Shown here piece by piece: positions 1 through 11,909 of a stretch of DNA of 64,000 nucleotides. The position numbers were made by a program, and so were the translations under genes. Under the pieces are notes generated by a model. The model was not told the DNA's origin and made no database searches. It was given only the letters and a program-made list of their open reading frames with translations. Origin of the DNA: Syngnathus acus (lineage: Eukaryota > Chordata > Actinopteri > Syngnathiformes > Syngnathidae); contig NC_051100.1 of NCBI RefSeq assembly GCF_901709675.1, positions 5,830,001-5,894,000 on the forward strand, given 5' to 3'. How positions within the stretch are numbered: the stretch's first letter is position 1; every line of letters begins with the position of its first letter.

Positions 1-61
1 TTTTTGGTAGTGTGGTCATTATTGTTGACGATTGGAATGAGGAGCTTCTCTATTGTGAATT

Positions 62-330
62 TTCATGGCACAACAAATGAGGCCACCCTCTTTGGTTCAG
101 ACTCAGCAGTTCATTTGCATTTCAAAGAGAAAAAACATTCGTTGGAGGACAATTGTGTCAGAATTGTGGACAGAAAGGACCAATCGTTTGAGAGGGAAGT
201 GAAGGAAGCCATCTCCTGTGTGTCATGCTGTACTAGAAAGGCCCTCTCTAAACAGAGGAGGAGATTTGCAGCCATCACCTGTCATCAGTTTACAACAATA
301 TCCTGACATCTCTTCCTTCAAAGATTGTCA
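62..330 (+). pseudogene. Penelope-like element relic, GIY-YIG endonuclease C-terminus, frameshifted
   Basis: Seen: one frame reads SAVHLHFKEKKHSLEDN and then FEREVKEAI (about 103-213). A second frame picks up at about 230 with VLERPSLNRGG. The two read as one protein broken by an indel near 214-230. Family knowledge: the order of a His-rich strand, a D/RE-x-x-FERGVKEAI-like block and a PSLNRGG-like block is typical of the C-terminal GIY-YIG endonuclease region of fish Penelope-like retroelements, which follows the reverse transcriptase and nicks target DNA. Here Arg and Gly residues of the consensus block are altered and the frame is broken, so it is not functional. The element continues off the left edge or is 5'-truncated near 62. 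The stretch to about 440 stays open in the second frame (to PPGMTTPYARW) but I cannot match it. Orientation and class are fairly sure; the subfamily is not. Confidence 0.68.
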
Positions 331-710
331 TACAACCGGGGGAAAGTTTCCACTAATGAGCAATTTGCCACCAGGCATGACCACTCCTTATGCAAGATGG
401 TCATTCACACCTGACAACAACCTTCACGTGACCACCCTCAAAGAGAAATAAAAATAGGAACTCTGCCAGAATTTGATACAAAAAAGACACTAATGGTGAA
501 ATAAGATAAACAACCAGGAGGAATCTATTATTTCTTGCTTTAGTATTTCCAAATAATTATTTTTCTATTAAAAGAAATGAATATATCCACTCTATGATGC
601 ATGAATCACTGATGGTGCAGTGTTTTACCTATCTGACTTCCATGCTAGCAGCGTGGCTTCAGTTCCCACATAGTGTGAAAACAAGTGTGAAAGGTCATCT
701 GCCCGCAGTA

Positions 711-805
711 CGTGATCTGTGATTGACAAGCGACCGTGGTTTTTGCCCGAATTCATCTGAGCTCTCTCTGACCGAAGACGATAAGCAGTATGGAAAATGC
801 TTGAA
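711..805 (+). repeat. Dispersed teleost repeat copy 1 (3' part)
   Basis: The order GTGATTGACAAGCGACC, TTTTGCCCGAA, then GATAAGCAGTATGGAAAATG followed by GAATGAGAATAAA matches the 3' part of a very common fish interspersed repeat whose end reads roughly GGATAAGCGGTATAGAAAATGG plus GGAT units. The copy is decayed. The family name is not certain from sequence alone. Confidence 0.55.
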
Positions 806-929
806 TGAGAATAAAACAATGCACGTTATCGAACTCAAATGGAAAAGTAACAACTTTTTTGACCAAAACAGATCATGGCTGGCAAAACTTTAAGGTCATA
901 CTTTTCACTGGGGAAATAGCTATACAGTT

Positions 930-1000
930 GGGGGGGGGGGGAAAGTATCATGCCAGGTCATTTTTTTGCAGTGTGTTTTCATGTGCATGTGTGTGTGTGT
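930..1000. repeat. G12 tract followed by short TG array
   Basis: A run of 12 G at 930-941 is followed by an interrupted TG tract at about 981-1000. Simple-sequence DNA; the small frame across it has no coding character. Confidence 0.85.
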
Positions 1001-1359
1001 TCTTTTTAATGACAAGGCTAGATGATCCTGTGTTGACTTTAATGTGAATCACTGGGAGAGCCTATTTTCCTCATTCTTCAGAGAAAGCAGGAGGCCAAAC
1101 CCCACTGGTTTTGGCAGGAGCTTGTGTTTGTCTGCTGTGTTTTTCTACAGCCTGTCTGCCTGTGCCTTTTGCGGTTAGGATGAGTAAATTATTATCCAGC
1201 AGGGCCCAGCCAGAACAGTCTGGACGCACCAGACAGTACACTTAAAGCCCACTAAATTAGGTACACCTGTTCATTGAAGTTTGAATAAAATGAGAATTTT
1301 TTTTAATACAATGCAATATAGTTTAATTTAAACTGTACACTTTTATTTATTTTAAACAG

Positions 1360-1695
1360 AAGTGAAGTCAGACTCTAATGTGAATGTTTTTAAATCCAGG
1401 TTAAAATTGTTCTTTTATTCCGCTCATATTTTTAACTGAGTTGTTGTAAAGCATTTTTAAAATCTTTCTTTTTAAAGGTTTTTTTTTTGTTTGTCTTTTT
1501 TTATTCCATGCTGTTCTTTTTGTATTTTTTAGTAAGGTACCTGTACTGTTTTGAAATATCTTTTATTCTTTGTTTGGAAATGCTATTAACTGTTGTACTT
1601 TTAATTACGTAAAGCACATTAAGGTACCTTGTGTATGAACTATGCTATACTGCAAACAGAAAGCTGCCTTTCCTTGCCTTGCCCTTGACTTGTCC
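1360..1695 (+). mobile_element. L2-like LINE 3' end, degraded
   Basis: Seen: at about 1389-1440 the plus strand reads FKSRLKLFFYSAHIFN and then TGA, the usual carboxyl end (F-K-S-x-L-K-x-x-x-F) of many CR1/L2-type LINE reverse transcriptase proteins in fish. It is followed by a T-rich 3' UTR, a GTAAAGCACATTAAGGTACC block, TTGTGTATGAACTATGCTATA, and a pentamer-like tail TTCCTTGCCTTGCCCTTG at 1670-1687. A GTAAAGCAC ... GCTATATAAATAA ... (TTGCC)n ending is known for such elements. Only the last few codons and the UTR are present, consistent with 5' truncation during target-primed reverse transcription and later decay. Confidence 0.65.
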
Positions 1696-2197
1696 CATCC
1701 CCACAGGAAATAAAAGCTATTTCTTAAATACATACATAGCTCAAATGCTACTCAGTAGTGTCGAATACTGTCAAGGACAAAGAAGTCGCATACACAACAT
1801 AAACTTGGCCCTTCATAAACACCCACCTCCCAGATATGCCCAATTACAGTTATGAAAATTTCCGCTTTTTTTTCCCCGATATTACTTTTTTTTTTTCTTA
1901 TATTACTAATGCAAAAAATGAAAACCTCATTTATTTTCTGGCCCCCGACCCTCATTTCTTTCTGGCAATGCACCAACCTATAATAGGTTCTTAAGATGTA
2001 ATGGGCGCTCTTCTTAGAAACAAAAATGTGCAAATAGATCTACATAGGTCAAATCAAACAAAGAAGCCATACATACCTTTGAGAAGAAACTGGTGAAGCC
2101 AAGCAGGCAGCCGGTCTGAACTGTAATTAATGAACAAGTTTCTCATGATTAACTTTTATTAAGCGATACTCTCGAGCCCTTGAATAGACAGGTAATA

Positions 2198-2255
2198 GGA
2201 GAGGCCTGGAGAGAAGGAGAGAGGGATGGAGAGCAGGAAGGACGAGGAGGGAGAC
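2198..2255. repeat. GA-rich purine tract
   Basis: Imperfect GA/GGA-rich stretch on the plus strand with no reading frame of note. Low-complexity DNA. Confidence 0.7.
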
Positions 2256-2339
2256 ACTCGACCCCATTATTTCTCCTCAGTTGCTCGTAAAAACAGCATC
2301 CCGTAAACTCATAAAATCCTTTCCCACTGTAACTGGGCC

Positions 2340-2540
2340 CTTAAGATGCAGCTTGGTGAATTAGAAGGGCATGCAATGTTCAGCAAAGGACGCCTTCTTT
2401 TGGAAAAACCATTATGCATCTACGTTATTATTTCTCATGAATAGTAATTCAGTGGCATCATGAATGACTGACGATGACGAGTGAATAAGTCAAGGATAGA
2501 GAAGCAGACTCTTAATGTCTTGTCATGTTAAAAAGAATTT
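2340..2540. promoter_or_regulatory. Candidate conserved non-coding block
   Basis: Non-repetitive, balanced sequence with two TGCAT elements, a TCATGAATAGTAATTC stretch and repeated ATGA/TGAC words, lying between AT-rich spacers. This composition is typical of fish developmental enhancers, but conservation is inferred, not observed. Confidence 0.25.
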
Positions 2541-2887
2541 GGTCATTGATATCTGAATCTTGCGTGTCCTTAATGCAGTTGATGAAAAAAGTTTGCTTTT
2601 GAACATTTTATAATGCAAACTTTCATTTCAAAAGTCAACTTACTTTTCGAGTACGCTTGAATTTACTTGCAAGTACGTTCAAATGTATTTTTCAGTCAAA
2701 AGGTTTTTACTACACATTGGCAGCTTCCTTAGCCATCAGGTTTGATTGAAGCAAAGTAACAGAAAAAGTTCCAGTTGACTTTGGTCGAGCTCATTGGACT
2801 GATCTTCAGTTAATCACATGGCACACATTGACACACCGTTCACACCAAGCAATCTAGAATCTTCATTTAATGTGTTTTGAATTGTGG

Positions 2888-2950
2888 AAATAGCTGGAGA
2901 AATCCCAGCCAAGCCTGAGGAGAACATGCATCCACCACAGAGACCCAAGC
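2888..2950 (-). repeat. Dispersed teleost repeat copy 2 (5' part, reversed)
   Basis: The words AGCTGGAGAAATCCCAGCC, GAGGAGAACATGCA and CACCACAGAGA are the reverse complement of the repeat's usual TGTGTGGAGTTTGCATGTTCTCC region. The small plus-strand frame over it is a by-product of the repeat. Confidence 0.55.
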
Positions 2951-3059
2951 ATCACTTTGAATTTAGAACATGTGACTGCGAGGCAGATGTTATATGCACA
3001 TGTGCCATGTATACGGAACATATTTCATCAAATATAATAAACAAATGCAGGCCATCAAA

Positions 3060-3215
3060 GCCTCTATATGCCTGTGGCGCAAGCGTTTAAATCGAAGGGT
3101 AAAAAGCCAGCCTGGTCTCTTAATCATTTCATAAGGCAAACAGCCTCCAAAGAGGATGCATCATAAAGGAGCATTAGCTATTAGCCACTAAGGCTTATGT
3201 CTCATCCAAGCCACC
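3060..3215. promoter_or_regulatory. Candidate conserved non-coding block
   Basis: Low-CpG, non-repetitive stretch with AAGCGTTTAAATCG, TTAATCATTTCATAAGG and GCATTAGCTATTAGCCACTAA. The TTAATCATTT and ATTAGC words are homeodomain-like. No frame with coding character. Confidence 0.25.
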
Positions 3216-4548
3216 AAGCATGCCTTCAAGCATTTGTTATTAAAACGGCACTTGTACTTCAACACACTGCTGAGGATCACTATATATATATTTTATGTTT
3301 TACAGGGAAGGAGTAGAACAAGATTGAGTGTCTGTGCATTGCACATAACGCTTGCATATAGAACACATGGTAATAATGTGGGTGTGAATATCTTATATTT
3401 AATATCTTATATCTAGGTCTTTCTGTGTTCACATATTACGATGTGTATCACACCTTATGCAGATTTTGTTTTACCTTGACCAAGGATCAAATGGGAATAA
3501 GATATTACCAAGGCAGCAACTTTTCCAATATTGCACCATTTCAAATGTAATCCCACAAATATATGTGACATTGCTGAGTGTTTGGAAATACATCCTTGGT
3601 ATCATTGACCACAATGCCAAAGCTGTTGTTTATGAATATAATCAGGAAATCGCCTCATGTAATTTCCACCTGGCAATGTTGGACTTTGACAATAGCCCAG
3701 AATTGACTGAGCTCACATTTTTCTGGGTATCTGTGAATAAAGTGAAAACGCACAATAGGAGCGGTGGCCGAGCTGATGTATCAACTTCTAGCCTTCTCCG
3801 AGTCCATCTGACACCTTTGGAAATTGAAAAGCGTGAGGGCCTTGTTTGCCGGCGAATGGGCCAACGGTGCGGGATACACACAAACACACGTATGCGTCTG
3901 GGAATTTCCCATTCATGCAATATATATTCCTATGCAGTAGTGCAATAGATATCTTAAATCATGAATCAAATCTAAATTAAATCTTAACATGCCGCCCTGG
4001 TGTGGTACCTCATACAGATTGTAGGAACTCAAAGAAGTGTTCACTACGGGCCCACAACGCATTGGGGAGTAACTGTACTACACACACTTCACAGTGACAT
4101 GGTCCTTTTGTCACTCGCTGGGATCCAAGTACAGTTGCATTTAAACTACCACTGAACCAGCAAATGTGGTTTTAAAGGGTTTTATTGAGCCGTTAATGCT
4201 TCCGCTGTAATTATATTGTTGGTGTGCCATTGAAATTGTGCTGTTCTTTAAGCACTTAAAGACAGAAAGTGTTGCAGCACATTCACAGAAAATCCCATTC
4301 AAGCCGCAACCTTTATATTCCACTCCCCCATTAAGGAGTGTTATTTAAATCAATTTGCTGTTTGCCGCAATAAAATCAATGGAGTAAGCCTTCAATCTTT
4401 ATTCAAATAACGTATGACCTATTAGCGTCACAAAACTTCCACATTAACATTGGAGACCAGTCACAGGTTATTGCTTATTGCCAGTGACATTAATTGATTT
4501 TCTTCGGATTATATAATTTAATATAGCACATATACTCTGTCATGCAAG

Positions 4549-4563
4549 TTTTTTTTTTTTTTT
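4549..4563. repeat. T15 homopolymer
   Basis: Uninterrupted run of 15 T. No adjoining element recognised. Confidence 0.85.
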
Positions 4564-5400
4564 ATTGAAAAAATGGGGGAAGGGCATCGCATTAAGGGAG
4601 GCCACTTAATTCCAACCGTGCAAACTTTTTTTCTTTTTGATTGTTTCAAATAAGTGGTTTTAAATGTGCCTGTGAGTGTTTCCAGTCACTTGCAAGAAAT
4701 GACTGATCTAAAACCATAATGTGAGTACTGAGGCAAAGGGCGACAAAAGCACATGCAAAAGCATCACATAATGTAGTCTAGTGAAAAATACAGCACTGTA
4801 TTGCAACACAGTTTTGTCAGGTTTGTATGTATTTATGATCTTCTCAGGTTTGTTAAAGAATTTTGCAATTGCAGGTCAACTGTTGACTCCATTACAAACA
4901 AAAAAACGTATTTAAAACTAAAAAAAAATTGCTGCTGGTTTTAAATCAAGATATAGTAGCATCTATATTTTCTGCATCTTGTTTCTGTTCTCTCCACTTT
5001 TTTCTGAGTGATTGAGTCTTCATCCAATGAACTGCTGTCGGAGAGTCAGGCAGCAACTGGCCGCTTGATGTTGCTGCCATTTGCCATGCTGAAGAAAACT
5101 TGTATTAATGAATAAGGTACCATGAACCCCTCAGAGAGATATGAAGAAAAAATAAAAAGAGAGAGGAGGAGTGGAAATAGAGAGGAGGGGGTGAGTTCAT
5201 TCGGTATCAATTTAGTTGGTATTCCTTAGGGGGACATGTTAATATTTCCTGAGAAGCTGCGCTTGCTCATCGTCTCTTTATTTTTGTCACTCTCTTTTTG
5301 TGACCGAGTTCCTTGTCAGGGCTGCGGCCTCTTCGGTGCTGCGCAGACTTAAAGATGAAGACAAACAGGCCAAATAATAAATAAATAAGTGTATTGTGGC

Positions 5401-5421
5401 AAAAAAAAAAAAAAAAAAAAA
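5401..5421. repeat. A21 homopolymer
   Basis: Run of 21 A preceded by AATAAATAAATAAG. It could be the tail of an old retrocopy, but no retrocopy body is recognisable upstream. It creates spurious poly-Lys/poly-Phe frames on both strands. Confidence 0.85.
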
Positions 5422-5454
5422 GACAAGATGTACACCTGCTTTCTCTCTCTGCAA

Positions 5455-5700
5455 GCTGCTTTCACCTTTCCACTCACCCACCCACCCACACCTCCCACCA
5501 CCCCTCGACCGAGTGACGCGTTTGATTCCGCCGCATTCATACATCAGTGCACCCGTGCAATGCTGACACCTCATCTCAGCCTGCCGACTTTGGCTACCGA
5601 GGCCCTCTTTTGCATAGTGCAGCCCGCCCGGCGTCCCACCCCCCGCTTCGTCTGTGTCTCTTCTGTGTGACACTCTGCCCATCTTTAAAGAGGGAACGAT
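5455..5700. other. GC-rich block, function unknown
   Basis: C-rich stretch (CACCCACCCACCCACACCTCC) followed by a balanced segment with several CpGs (ACGCG, CCGCCGC, CCCGCCCGGCG) and TTTGCATAGTGCAG. More GC-rich than its surroundings. Frames on both strands are low-complexity and not protein-like. It may be a regulatory element; nothing decisive is seen. Confidence 0.3.
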
Positions 5701-5760
5701 AGATCAGGAAGAGGAGCTCGGTTTGGTTGGGAAGAAAGTGGAGAGGAGATTACTAGTGAC

Positions 5761-5792
5761 GCGTGCGTGTGTGTGCGTGTGTGTGTGTGTGT
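5761..5792. repeat. (TG)n microsatellite
   Basis: Interrupted GTGCGTGT array followed by nine TG units. A CA-rich stretch (6003-6026) lies 210 bp downstream in the complementary sense. Confidence 0.85.
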
Positions 5793-7458
5793 ATGAGCTA
5801 CACTGAGTGCAATCTGGAAGAATTCAAACATCCAAAGAGAAACTTTATGCTAATTTATGCAATCTTTGTCCCTCATCATTTCATTGGCTCCAAACTGTTT
5901 AAACACATTGGTATTATATCTATTTTCGGCTTGTTGTGTTTCTCTTTTAGACTCGCCCTGACTGCAAGCTTTGACCTTTAGCTTTTGCTCCATGCACATG
6001 CACGCACACAAACACACACACACAGACTCATACAGGCACATAGTTTCAAAAAAGACAATCAAACTGTCATGATGCATTAATACATTTGTGACAGTAGTAA
6101 AAATGCATCACCACTTACGACATACAATGAGCATCCAACACGGAAGTTGATGTTACAACAGTGAACTTTTTTTGTCCCAATCATATTAATAAACTGTTGT
6201 TTTAATTGCAACGTTGCAAAAACAAAATAAAATAAAACGTTTTGGGAGAAGAATTGAAGAATGTTTAATGGTATAGTTCATGCATAGAAAATGTAAAACA
6301 ACTCTCAAAAACTGAAAACATTTTGTATTCAAAACAAAATATTATTTTGATTATATATTGTTCATTGTGTTTTTTTTAAAATGACTGTGTTATTGATAAA
6401 ACTAAAGTATTGAATGATATTGAACATGACAAATAAAAAAAACTGAGAAAAACAATTTTCATCAGTGAAAGCTGGTAGACATGCGCTTGTTTGCTAGACA
6501 ACTGAAAAAAATGAAAAACTTTCAATAGTTCTCAGGTATACAGCACTCATCAAGCTTGGCCTTTTTTACAGTCAAAAATAATTCTATATCAGTAGAAACA
6601 GTGTGTACTTGGCAAAGCGAGAAAAAAAAAAAATTCCATAGGGAGAAATAGTTTAGAGTGAAAAAGTAGTGACATAAATGATAGCATAATTAATAATAGC
6701 AGCAGCATCTTATTCAACTGATTATTGCACAGCTGTGCATGTGTTGGCGAGACCGAGCTCCTGCTTTTGGCTTGTACGCCAGTTATCTTATAGACATCAA
6801 GACTAATGTAACATATTGACACCTTTTCATGAGTGTGTAGCAAGTGCGGAAATGTGTCTGTTGTAGGAATGACGGCGGGAGAAAAAGATGGGAGTGTGAA
6901 TGTCACTTTGAACTGTCACACTGTTGCACCCCCATGTAACACACACACATGCACACACGTCCTAATGAGAAAGATGGGAGGGTTGGGCTTCCGCTGTGCC
7001 AACCCAGGGGCCAAGGTGGGAGAGACACTTCTCCCCCTACACCCACTGTAAACACACCGAAAGCCCCCCTCCCAGACTGCCCCCCACCCTGCACTCGACG
7101 CACACACACACAAACACGCACCGAGGCTTGACAGGCTTAGATAAATCAGGCTCTCGACACTCCTCCGCCTTCCCCACCTCTCCATCCCTGCTGTCCCTCC
7201 CCTCACCACCTGGGGTGGGAGGAGAGCGTTAATTTTCTTTGGGCCAAAATGCAAGGGAGGGAACAAGTGACGGAAAAAGGGATGAATCTATGCAGATGCA
7301 AAAGTGTAGAATTAGCCTACACCTCTTGGGAAAAGTGAAAATACTGGAGATGATAAGCAGGAGCATCTAGAAACAGAGTCAATGCGTTGTGTATGTATAC
7401 ACAGTAACCGTTTATTAGCATAAAAAAGTTCGAATGACATTCCGATATCATTGCTGTA

Positions 7459-7507
7459 TATTTATTTTTATTATTTTTTTATTTTTATTTTATTTTTTTA
7501 TTTTATA
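7459..7507. repeat. T/A-rich low-complexity tract
   Basis: About 49 bp of only A and T built on TTTTATT words. Confidence 0.8.
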
Positions 7508-9599
7508 TAGCTGCTAAACTTGCTTCTGGTGCTAATTATCCTCTTGGTTGGACTCAGATGTCAAACACGGTGAGGTGGGTGGAATTTAAGGTCGTAAGAC
7601 CTGTGACTGACGTAGTTAAGGAGATGCTTGGCTCCAAGTGCTCATTCATTTTGGATCCTGATACTTTTCAAAGCCTGGCCTTACATATTTACACTTTTTA
7701 TTGAGAAGAGAGTGTGGATCCTCTTTTATAGGCTACTTCAAGCAAGAAGTTTCCCAATTAAAGCACATTTGTTCACTGGTTGCTCGTCAGCAACTTAACT
7801 GGGAAAACAAAAGGCTTAGGCGGACACAAACAAAACCCATCTGTGTGTTTTGCACGATGCTTAAGACAATGGCTGAGATTTTTTTAATTGAAAGGGAGAT
7901 GCACCCCCCACCACCCCCATGGCAACCCATCTGTTCAAAATTGGTATTTGAATGACAGTTGCCCTCTTGTCTCCACTGACGAGCAGGCGTGAGAGTTTGA
8001 AACCCTATTTCATTTATTTCAGGTAATTGAAATGTGACGCACGCTTGTGGGTAGATAACGACGGAGGGAACTAATAAACAGCACGCTGTGTTTATTGTTT
8101 TAATCACACAGGATGCGTTATTATTTTACTCAAGAGATTAAAAAACTTCAAATTGTCACTAGCAAATGTGAAGCATGCATTCTACTCAAATAACAAACGT
8201 GAAAGAAGGGAGAAATGGCTCTTTGTTGTACAGGTGGAGGATGGCAGGATGAGGACTGGCAGGAAAATGTTCTCACTTGGTCCAAGTACGCTATGGAATG
8301 GCGGTGAGGATGAAAGAAAAAAAAACAACCGCAAACAGATGGTCAAGGTTTGATGAGGATGAGCAAGCTATAGAGACAGTGGGAGGGGGGGAAAGACTAA
8401 CTCTTGGAATATGAACCGGGAAAAAAAAAAAAGATGCTTGCATTGTTATTATCATTATTTGGCTGTTGCCTATCTGTTGGGAGTATTTTTTTGTGAAATA
8501 AGAAAGAGGGATGATGCCGTAGGAGGGAGGGGTTGAAGGTGAAGGGAAGAAAAGGAGGGGGGAAAAAAGATGTGAAATTAATCTTTTGTGCCTAGCTTAC
8601 ACTGCTGCAGACATGTTCAGACAAAAGCCTGGACCTAGAGAAGCTGCCTCCGTGTGATTGATGAATAAAGTAAAGGTGTCAGAAGTGTATTATGTAAATT
8701 AGCCGAGGCAGGCCCCATTTCGGTGGCGAATGAAAGAGCGGGACAAACATGGGTGTGAAGGTGTGTAAGTGTATGTGTGTGTATGAAGATGTGTGTGTGA
8801 TGGCTAAGAGAGAGAGCGCAAGCGGAGGAAGTAGAGTGTGTTCCACGGCCGGTCCAAACGTCCCCAAGCACCACAGCTGTGCCATCTTTCATCCCTCAAG
8901 ACAACCTTGGCAATCTCTTCCACGGTTGCTGGTTTAAACCTCAGCACGTGGATGGACACAAAGATAAGAAGATGGACAGATGAAAGCGCCCCAACGACGA
9001 TGGTCCATGAAAGAGGGGAAAAGACAGATGGGGCTGGGAGGGGAGGTGGGGTGGCATGTTAATGAATACAAAGCTTCTGATTGACCAGGGTGGGATATTT
9101 CTCATCTCATGCATCTCCTCCCTCTGACTGTCACTGTAGTAAATGTATACAGTTACATTTCTCACCAGCACTCTATCTCCCAATGGGGAATACAGTTATT
9201 TCAGTCAGAGTCGTAAAGACTGCAATAAAAAGCCTGTCTGTCTGATTCCCAATGACAGTGTACAGGCTCTGGGTTGTTGGGGGGGATTCGCTGATATTAT
9301 GAAAAGGAGCAAGCTGAAAGTCTTTTGTGCTATAGACTGTAATTTGCATTAGATATCAAGGTCTGTCATGGGGGAGAAAGTGAGTGAAAGGGACATCAAT
9401 TCTGACAATGGGCATACCTTTTTTTTTTTTAGCACTCCAAACACATTCCCACTATCTATTATTTCAAGTATTCCTGTTAATGCAGCCTGCATGGCTTTTA
9501 ATAGCCTGACAAAAGCAATCTATCATGCATTCACCTACACAGAGCTACATAAAACAGGTTAAGGGAAATTGATGACATCCTCAGCTTTAATTCTTAATT

Positions 9600-9960
9600 C
9601 GACTGGCATCTCCCCGTGAGTGAAACAGACAAAGATGTATAGGGTTACCCCCGCGCTGCCGATGCGCTAATTGCCGGCGGTTGTCATTTGCAGAAGCCAG
9701 CGCTCAGAGGCTAACTGGAGTTGTAGCCTTCTATTTTGAACCCCTCTCCATTGTACGTCCGCCAGACAGGCTGCTGAGAAAGCTATTTTCAACACAACAG
9801 CAGCAGCCAGTTATTAACTCGTCCATAAGTAAGTCCAGGCCGAGGCTGTTTCTCTGGGTTACTATTTATTAAGAGCCTGCAAAAAAAAGAAGCCAAGGCC
9901 CACCCTGATAATAAATGAAAGAAGCAGCATGTAATTGAGCTTTATTAGGCCAGAGTCAGA
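9600..9960. promoter_or_regulatory. Candidate conserved non-coding element with two TAATTG cores
   Basis: A 360-bp stretch free of simple repeats, with balanced composition and more CpG than the flanks. It holds TAATTG at 9668-9673 and 9932-9937, CGCTAATTGCCGGCGG, a (CAG)-like CAACAGCAGCAGCCAG segment, TATTTATTAAGAG and TTTATTAGGCC. The small plus-strand frame (9681-9872) has no recognisable protein. Clustered homeodomain cores in non-repetitive DNA are typical of deeply conserved vertebrate enhancers; conservation itself is inferred. Confidence 0.4.
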
Positions 9961-10029
9961 AAAAAAAGGGAGTGGAAAATAGGGCAACGGGTTGGAGAAG
10001 ACGAGGATGAGACGAGAAAGAGACTTGCA

Positions 10030-10110
10030 TTGTCAAAACCTGTTCCGCTCCCATGCCTCTGTTTATTAATTTTGTCATCGAGGAACGAGGCAGAGCAATT
10101 TTCAGATCAC
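10030..10110. promoter_or_regulatory. Candidate conserved non-coding block
   Basis: Short balanced segment with TGTTTATTAATTTTGTC (forkhead-like TGTTTA next to a TTAATT core) and GAACGAGGCAGAGC. No coding frame. Confidence 0.25.
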
Positions 10111-11534
10111 TTCCACTACACTTCTCATATTTACAGTGTAAGTATGAGTGACAGTGTGAAACGTGTACTGTGCCTTACACTGCAGTAAACGGGAGAGGGT
10201 AACAATACTTAACATTTCATGAAAGGTACACTGATTCAATTCCGACTAAATAGTCATCGAAGTTACCAGATTGTTTAACATCGTTAAGCTTGAGAGTGTG
10301 TATTCATTGAGTTATAATGTATTATCTGTGTTTGTGTTTGCGACCATTTTTGAGACAGACATTTTTTTACATATTTAACATTTTTTAATTTAATTTATTT
10401 AGTTTTAATATTTTTTCCTACTGTAAGTATTCTTTATTTAAGAGAGAATAATATTTTGTCATTGTCACATTTTAAGAATGTGAAACATCTTAGTTTTAGA
10501 GTCTTCCAAGCAGAGTCAAGACTACACAAAGTCTGTCGTAAAAAAGTGCCCAAGATTGAAATTCAGTAGAGCTGAATCTTAATTTATAACACTGCTCCTG
10601 TGTCGGAAAAATATTTTGAAAGTTGGAATGCTCACACAGTATAATTTAGTGTAATCTTATGACTGACTTGGAATGTTTTCTTGCAATATGCCCAAATGAC
10701 AATTTTAACATTACTTTAATAACAAAAGCTTTGCTGGCTCATCCAACTGAATCTCTTTTGAGTTGTTGTAATACCAGAAAAAAAGTTTGATTTTAAATTG
10801 ATTTATATTGATTTATATGGCTGCAAGATTCTGCTTGTCAGAGTTTCATCCTTGTGATCTTTCAAAGTTACTTTTAGGTTCTCCTCGGTTTTTTTTCTAC
10901 TTAAAAATTCCTATTCAAAGTTTTCAGTGAACAACTACTAAAACTTCATATGTTTGCACATTTTTACTACAAGAACAGGTGCAAAAATGAGTCTGTACAT
11001 TTGGATTGTTTTTAACTGTAAATTACGTGTGCATTTTCTTCATACGTAAAAAAAAGTTGTTCCGTCGATTTTAGCATTTTCAATCCTGAAAGTCTTTTTT
11101 GTGTAAAATACTAATTTAATCCAAAAATAATGTATAAGCATGTTGCCTATACTAGAACTGTACAATAATCTTTTATCAGTTGAGCACAATTTTTCTCTCA
11201 CCCTTTTTCTGTCCTGCTCACTTGATGCCACTTTAATCCCCTCCTCTTTTTACCCTGTCTCACTATTTCTCATCTCTCACTAATTCTCTCTCTCTTTCTG
11301 TCTCTCTCATTTGCTTCCCTCTTTCTTCTTCTACATGCAGGAGCTGTCATTATATGGTGTCGCATATCTGGTTTCTGCATGCATATGAGTCTCTGTCTCT
11401 TTCATGTTTCCCTGGCACTCATACATTACTTTGGAGAGACAATACCTCCTCCAGATAATGCCATAAATGAGGGAATTTACATACATATGCTTGTATATGC
11501 ACCCGAAGCCTCTGTATTCGCTCTCAACTAGATT

Positions 11535-11698
11535 TGTGTGCGTGTGTGTGTCTGTGTGTGTAGGGTGGTGGCGCTCCAGTGGGACCATCATTAGAGTGGA
11601 TCTAGACTAATGACACAGGAAACTGATTCACACTGTGAGAACTTCTGAAAAGAACCCCCCTCCTCCCATAACACACACACACCCGCACACACACACAG
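11535..11698. repeat. TG array and CA array pair
   Basis: An interrupted TG tract (11535-11561) is followed about 110 bp later by CA tracts (11670-11698). The two are complementary in sense and could pair in single-stranded DNA. Confidence 0.8.
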
Positions 11699-11843
11699 AT
11701 CCACGCACTGGGGAAGTAGGATTAGATCTTTCCACAGCAAAATGGTATGACCAAATTATTTACTAATTTAACTGATCAGTAATCCTTATAATTTATCCTG
11801 GCAGCCATAGATGGAAAGGTCCTCCACACAAATAATTTACAAA

Positions 11844-11909
11844 TTCTCTCTCTCTCACTCTCTCTCTCTGTCTCTCTCTCTCTCTCTCGCTCTCACACAC
11901 GCACACATG
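11844..11909. repeat. (TC)n-(CA)n compound microsatellite
   Basis: About 46 bp of interrupted TC units pass directly into CACACACGCACACATG. The Leu/Ser-rich frame over it is an artefact of the repeat. Confidence 0.9.

Noticed and set aside
3457-3948. 163-codon plus-strand frame
   Set aside because: Overlapped by a 92-codon minus frame, no domain or homology-like blocks, and no splice or start context; length is possible by chance in 64 kb.
8500-8570. Purine-rich GGGAGGAGGG segment as a G-quadruplex promoter
   Set aside because: Imperfect G runs without CpG, TATA or a downstream gene; ordinary low-complexity purine tract.
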